From the NCBI RefSeq assembly GCF_900100295.1, contig NZ_FNEV01000004.1, positions 124,001-188,000 on the forward strand: DNA of 64,000 nucleotides. Direction: 5' to 3'. The notes beneath the pieces were generated by a model. The model saw only the letters and a list, made by a program, of their open reading frames with translations, had not been told where the DNA came from and did no database searches. The DNA is from Salimicrobium halophilum (GTDB lineage Bacteria; Bacillota; Bacilli; Bacillales; Halobacillaceae). This document shows positions 60,643 to 64,000 of this stretch, in pieces; positions within the stretch are counted from its first letter, which is position 1; each line of letters begins with the position of its first letter. The translations under genes and the position numbers were made by a program.

Positions 60643-61094
60643 TTGATATCCTCTTCTTCCTCGAATCGTGTTCGTATACGTTGAAGCTTTTCGTCCAATT
60701 CCTTCATTTCTTCATTCGTAAATAGATCGTCAAACAATTCACGCCAGCGCGTCACGTTGATTCTTTCTATTTTCGTAACGACTTCATGCCCTTTCTCCGT
60801 CACTTCGACATACTTACTCTTCTGATCCGGACCCTGACGATACTCGAGATATCCGCCTTCGACCAACTTCTTCACCTTATTGGAAATACCGGTTTTATGA
60901 ACACCGAGAATTTCGGCGATTTCTTTCAATGTCGTTCGCGGGTAGGTATCGATCACCTTGATCAACTGCGTCTGTTCCCTCGAAAAATATTGCAGTTCCT
61001 TATCCTCTTTCAATGACCGGGCGACGTGCTCCGATCCATGCAGATAAATATCGTAAATAGATTCATAAACTTGCTTCACCGTGCGTTCGTTCAT
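60639..61094 (-). CDS. MarR-family transcriptional regulator
   Basis: 151 residues with a winged helix-turn-helix (TTLKEIAEILGVHKTGISNKV, YLEYRQGPDQKSKYVEVTEKG) flanked by dimerisation helices. MarR proteins repress efflux or stress genes until a phenolic or oxidant ligand binds. Co-transcribed with the YhgE-like gene through ATGA overlap, so it probably controls its own operon. AGAGGTGG precedes the ATG. Confidence 0.92.
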   Translation of the reverse strand: MNERTVKQVYESIYDIYLHGSEHVARSLKEDKELQYFSREQTQLIKVIDTYPRTTLKEIAEILGVHKTGISNKVKKLVEGGYLEYRQGPDQKSKYVEVTEKGHEVVTKIERINVTRWRELFDDLFTNEEMKELDEKLQRIRTRFEEEEDIK

Positions 61095-61179
61095 ATTTCC
61101 ACCTCTTTAGTATATGGGGTAAACAAAACATAGTTTATACCTTATACTATTTTTCGTCAACTAAAAAATGAGGGGTGGG

Positions 61180-61283
61180 GTCCGTAAAAACGGTTGCTAA
61201 GTCCTCAGAAACGGCGAGAAGGTCCGTAAATAGCTGGCCAAACCCGGGGCAGGTCCGCAAAAATCCCAGACAAGTCCGCAAAC
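61180..61283 (+). repeat. Array of five GTCCGCAAA-type boxes spaced 21/21/31/21 bp
   Basis: GTCC boxes at 61180, 61201, 61222, 61253 and 61274 (GTCCGTAAA, GTCCTCAGA, GTCCGTAAA, GTCCGCAAA, GTCCGCAAA). The same spacing rule as at 52615. It lies between serC and the marR promoter. Confidence 0.85.
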
Positions 61284-61320
61284 GTAAAAAAAGAACCACG
61301 GCGTCCGTGGTTCTTTCCAG
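61284..61320 (-). terminator. Terminator of serC
   Basis: AAAGAACCACGG pairs with CCGTGGTTCTTT; T run on the reverse strand. Confidence 0.92.
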
Positions 61321-61327
61321 AAAAATA

Positions 61328-62410
61328 TCATTTATGCTCTTGTTCGAACTCCTTCATAAAGGAGACGAGGGCTTCGACGCCCTCTCGTGGCATCGCATTA
61401 TAGATACTCGCACGCATGCCACCGACAGAACGGTGCCCCTTCAACGTCTCGAGTCCCTTTTTCTTCGCTTCTTCGAGAAACGCAGCATCCGTTTCCGCTG
61501 AAGGACTGACAAACGGAACATTCATGATCGAGCGGCTATCCTCGCGAACCGGGGACGTGAACAAGTCGGATGCTTCAACCGTTTCATAAAGCAACGCAGC
61601 CTTCTCACGGTTCTGTTTTTCCATCTCTTTCAGTCCGCCAAGCCCCTGGATGTATTCGAACACTAGCTTCGCCATGTAAATCGCGAAACTTGGCGGGGTG
61701 TTGTAAAGGGATCCTGCATCACTGTGCGTCTTGTAATTAAGCATAGCAGGAACATCTTCGCCTGCATGCCCGATCAGGTCTTCACGGATGATGACGACCG
61801 TGAGCCCGGCTGGTCCGATGTTCTTCTGAGCTCCTGCATAGATGATACCGAATTTCGATACGTCGATTTCCTCAGACAGGATGTTCGAGGACATATCTGC
61901 GACGAGCGGTACATCTCCAGTATCCGGAATGGTCCCGAAAGCCGTCCCTTCAATCGTATTGTTCGTCGTAATGTGGACGTAAGCCGCTTCCGGATCGATC
62001 ATATCCTTCGTCACTTCAGGGATGTATGTAAAATTCTCCTCCTCTGAAGATGCAATGACATTCACGTCCGCGAACCGTTCCGCTTCCTTCATCGCCTTCT
62101 TCGACCAGGATCCGGTGTTTACGTAATCCACCTTTTTCTTACTCCCGAGAAGGTTCATCGGCACCATCGCGAATTGCTGACTCGCTCCTCCCTGGAGGAA
62201 AAGAACTTTATAGTTATCCGGGATCTGCATCAGGTCACGAAGTCCTTGTTCTGCTCCTTCGATGATTTCCTTGAACCACCCAGACCGGTGACTCAACTCC
62301 ATCACGGACATTCCCGAGCCCTTATAGTTCGTCATTTCTTTCTGTGCCTGTTCGAGTACAGGCAAGGGAAGCATGGAAGGTCCCGCTGAAAAATTATAAA
62401 TTCTCTCCAT
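61328..62410 (-). CDS. serC: Phosphoserine aminotransferase
   Basis: 360 residues, the usual SerC length. N-terminal [22 protein letters not shown]-lysine region [20 protein letters not shown] near residue 195, and the C-terminal [16 protein letters not shown]. It converts 3-phosphohydroxypyruvate and glutamate to phosphoserine in serine synthesis (also used in pyridoxal synthesis). Start 62410 gives an 8-nt spacing to AGAAGG; an ATG one codon upstream is also possible. Confidence 0.95.
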   Translation of the reverse strand: MERIYNFSAGPSMLPLPVLEQAQKEMTNYKGSGMSVMELSHRSGWFKEIIEGAEQGLRDLMQIPDNYKVLFLQGGASQQFAMVPMNLLGSKKKVDYVNTGSWSKKAMKEAERFADVNVIASSEEENFTYIPEVTKDMIDPEAAYVHITTNNTIEGTAFGTIPDTGDVPLVADMSSNILSEEIDVSKFGIIYAGAQKNIGPAGLTVVIIREDLIGHAGEDVPAMLNYKTHSDAGSLYNTPPSFAIYMAKLVFEYIQGLGGLKEMEKQNREKAALLYETVEASDLFTSPVREDSRSIMNVPFVSPSAETDAAFLEEAKKKGLETLKGHRSVGGMRASIYNAMPREGVEALVSFMKEFEQEHK

Positions 62411-62508
62411 CATCTCTACCTTCTTTCTAAATAATCTGACACTCATTTGATATCAATGAATTATACGGGATACAATTAGTCATAGCAACCTTCAGAAAGG
62501 GGATCGTC

Positions 62509-63108
62509 ATGAATACGACTGACAAAATCAAGCAGCGGTATGACCGGATTTCCGGCGTCTTCGACATGATGGATCATATGATCAAAGACAAATGGCGCGA
62601 GGAACTCGTCAAAAACGTGGAAGGGACCGTTCTCGAAGTGGGAGTCGGAACAGGAGCGAACCTCCCCTACTATCCTTCTGAAGCAGAGGTGACCGGCATT
62701 GACTTCAGTGGAAAGATGCTCGACAAAGCCAGAAAGAAAGCAGCGACCTTAGACACTTCCATTACCCTTGAAGAAATGAACGCAGAGAATCTCGATTTCC
62801 CCGATGATACCTTCGATTACGTCATCTCGACCTGTGTATTCTGTTCTGTCCCGGACCCTGTCCAGGGACTGAAAGAAATAAGGCGCGTCTTGAAGCCGGA
62901 AGGAAAAGTGCTGATGCTTGAACACATGCGAAGTGACAACAGATTCATCGGAAAAGCGATGGATATCATGAATCCGGTCGGCCTTCATATTGTAGGAGCC
63001 AACATCAATCGCAGAACGATGACGAACATACAAAAAGCCGGACTAAGGCTGGTCGATCAGCAGTTCCTTTTCTCTTCCACCATGAGAAAACTTGTCCTCA
63101 CAAAGTAG
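62509..63108 (+). CDS. Class I SAM-dependent methyltransferase (UbiE/PmtA-like)
   Basis: 199 residues: RYDRISGVFDMMDHMI near the N-terminus, SAM motif I VLEVGVGTGANLPYY, acidic loop VTGIDFSGKMLDKAR and motif FDYVISTCVFCSVPDP, then RRVLKPEGKVLMLEHMRS. The pattern is that of phospholipid- or quinone-type methyltransferases. Substrate unknown. GAAAGGGG precedes the ATG. Divergent from serC. Confidence 0.88.
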   Translation: MNTTDKIKQRYDRISGVFDMMDHMIKDKWREELVKNVEGTVLEVGVGTGANLPYYPSEAEVTGIDFSGKMLDKARKKAATLDTSITLEEMNAENLDFPDDTFDYVISTCVFCSVPDPVQGLKEIRRVLKPEGKVLMLEHMRSDNRFIGKAMDIMNPVGLHIVGANINRRTMTNIQKAGLRLVDQQFLFSSTMRKLVLTK

Positions 63109-63178
63109 AGCATTACCCGCTTTCTCATGATAAAATGAGACCAGAAGAAATCCCGGAATATCGGTAAGGAGTAATGTT

Positions 63179-64000
63179 ATGAACCATACAAAGGAAATAC
63201 CGGACTCGCCGGAAGGACTTGCCGACTATATCGCGGACGAGCTCGGCTGTCCGGTCACCATTGAAGATGCCAATCATCGCATTCTTTCCTACAGCAAACA
63301 CGAAACGAACGTGGATGACGCCAGAACAGCCACGATTATGCGCCGGAAAGTACCGGAACGCGTCGTAAACGGACTGTGGAAAGAAGGAGTCATGGGAGAA
63401 CTTTTCGAAAGCACTTCACCTGTATTCGTCTCCCCTATTCCCTCCATCGGTCTCGGCAATCGGATCGCCATCTCCGTATGGAAAAACAAAGAAGTGCTCG
63501 GGTTCATCTGGGCTCAGACGGAAGAAGTGAAAGTGAGTACAGAACAGCTGGAGAAATTGAGGGAAGCATCCCGCATCGCAGCCAGACACCTGATCAAACA
63601 GCGCGACCGGAAGCGGAAAAACGAAGAGAACGTCCAGGAATTCATCTGGCAGCTCTTCAATGGAGCCATCGCGAGCCAGACGGAAATCGATAAACGCGCA
63701 AGACAGGTCGATTTATCTTTGAAAGGGCACCTGTGTGTCGTCATCTTCGAGTTCACAGAAGCTATCACCCCAACCGTGAAGCGTCACGCCTCTTATTTGA
63801 CCGAAACGCTCCACCAGACGAATATCGCCGGAAGGATGTTTGATGACAACCACTTATACCTTCTTACGAGAACGAAGGAAGAAACGGATACCGCCACTCT
63901 CACTCAGACACTTATCGAGGACTTCACAAAGAAGTTGAAAGAACGGATCGGGTTCGAAGAGGTCCGTGGTGTTTACGGGAAAATATGCTCTACGCCGAAG
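63179..64000 (+). CDS. PucR-family transcriptional regulator (partial, cut by window end)
   Basis: From the ATG at 63179 (AAGGAG 7 nt upstream) the frame stays open to the window end, 274 codons. The N-terminal part is a GAF-like sensor (DELGCPVTIEDANHRILSY, GNRIAISVWKNKEVLGFIW), followed by a GGDEF-like segment as in the CdaR/PucR architecture. The helix-turn-helix that defines the family is beyond the window. Possible roles include purine, sugar acid or proline catabolism control; none can be picked. Confidence 0.75.
   Translation, partial: MNHTKEIPDSPEGLADYIADELGCPVTIEDANHRILSYSKHETNVDDARTATIMRRKVPERVVNGLWKEGVMGELFESTSPVFVSPIPSIGLGNRIAISVWKNKEVLGFIWAQTEEVKVSTEQLEKLREASRIAARHLIKQRDRKRKNEENVQEFIWQLFNGAIASQTEIDKRARQVDLSLKGHLCVVIFEFTEAITPTVKRHASYLTETLHQTNIAGRMFDDNHLYLLTRTKEETDTATLTQTLIEDFTKKLKERIGFEEVRGVYGKICSTPK

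Overview
The window looks like chromosome from a motile, aerobic, low-to-mid GC Gram-positive bacterium of the Bacillaceae, probably a moderate halophile of the Halobacillus/Salimicrobium kind. The genus is an inference from acidic proteins, gene content (des-desK-desR, glpF-glpK, hemAT, ywhD, yrk-type sulfur genes) and abundant intergenic hairpin repeats. There is no rRNA, tRNA, transposase, prophage or CRISPR array in view.

Layout. 1-8.5 kb: a heterodimeric ABC exporter (one subunit cut by the window edge), an oxidoreductase, a chemoreceptor with a sigma-D-like promoter, an acyl-CoA ligase and a HAD phosphatase. 8.6-17 kb: a persulfide (sulfane sulfur) detoxification island with a CstB-like persulfide dioxygenase, a CcdA/TlpA thiol-redox operon, a DUF302 protein, a CstR repressor, and a split sulfur-relay operon (DsrE, rhodanese, TusA-rhodanese, rhodanese-metallo-beta-lactamase, TusA, TauE/SafE permease). 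Copies of an ATACC-N6-GGTAT operator tie these together; one more lies at 55.1 kb in front of a CoA-disulfide reductase-rhodanese fusion, next to a perfect Rex site. 17-26.5 kb: lipoteichoic acid synthase, DinB protein, a ba3-type terminal oxidase with a tiny subunit IIa and an unannotated 30-residue hydrophobic peptide, and a four-gene NarL-type signalling cluster that includes a degenerate kinase. 26.7-40.8 kb: DUF488, isochorismatase-like hydrolase, NadE, YihY, a YtxG/YtxH-type stress operon, a MHYT-GGDEF-EAL protein, RodA, glpF-glpK with a GlpP-type leader, a dipeptidase and a TraB protein. 40.9-48.4 kb: the des-desK-desR cold-lipid system, an SDR-type protein, HemAT, PadR and an SDR. 48.5-53.5 kb: drug exporter, Na+/H+ antiporter, dicarboxylate/glutamate symporter, ferredoxin, YwhD. 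53.6-55.1 kb: a PlcR-like regulator divergent from a 45-codon exported-peptide gene. 55-64 kb: CoADR-rhodanese, 6-TM chemoreceptor, methyltransferases, YhgE/MarR pair, SerC and a cut PucR-type regulator.

The most interesting system is the PlcR/PapR-like pair at 53.6-55.1 kb. The peptide has a signal sequence and a C-terminus (ADFPDQH) resembling PapR signalling heptapeptides. Two exact PlcR boxes (TATGNAN4TNCATA) are present. Each lies exactly 104 bp upstream of a -10 hexamer: one serves the peptide gene, the other a short region with two hairpins that looks like a small RNA. I know of no description of this arrangement outside the Bacillus cereus group.

Two non-coding repeat families stand out. 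The first is a roughly 120-bp hairpin element present in about ten copies, whose stems covary between copies. The second is arrays of GTCCGCAAA boxes spaced by exactly 21 or 31 bp at three loci.
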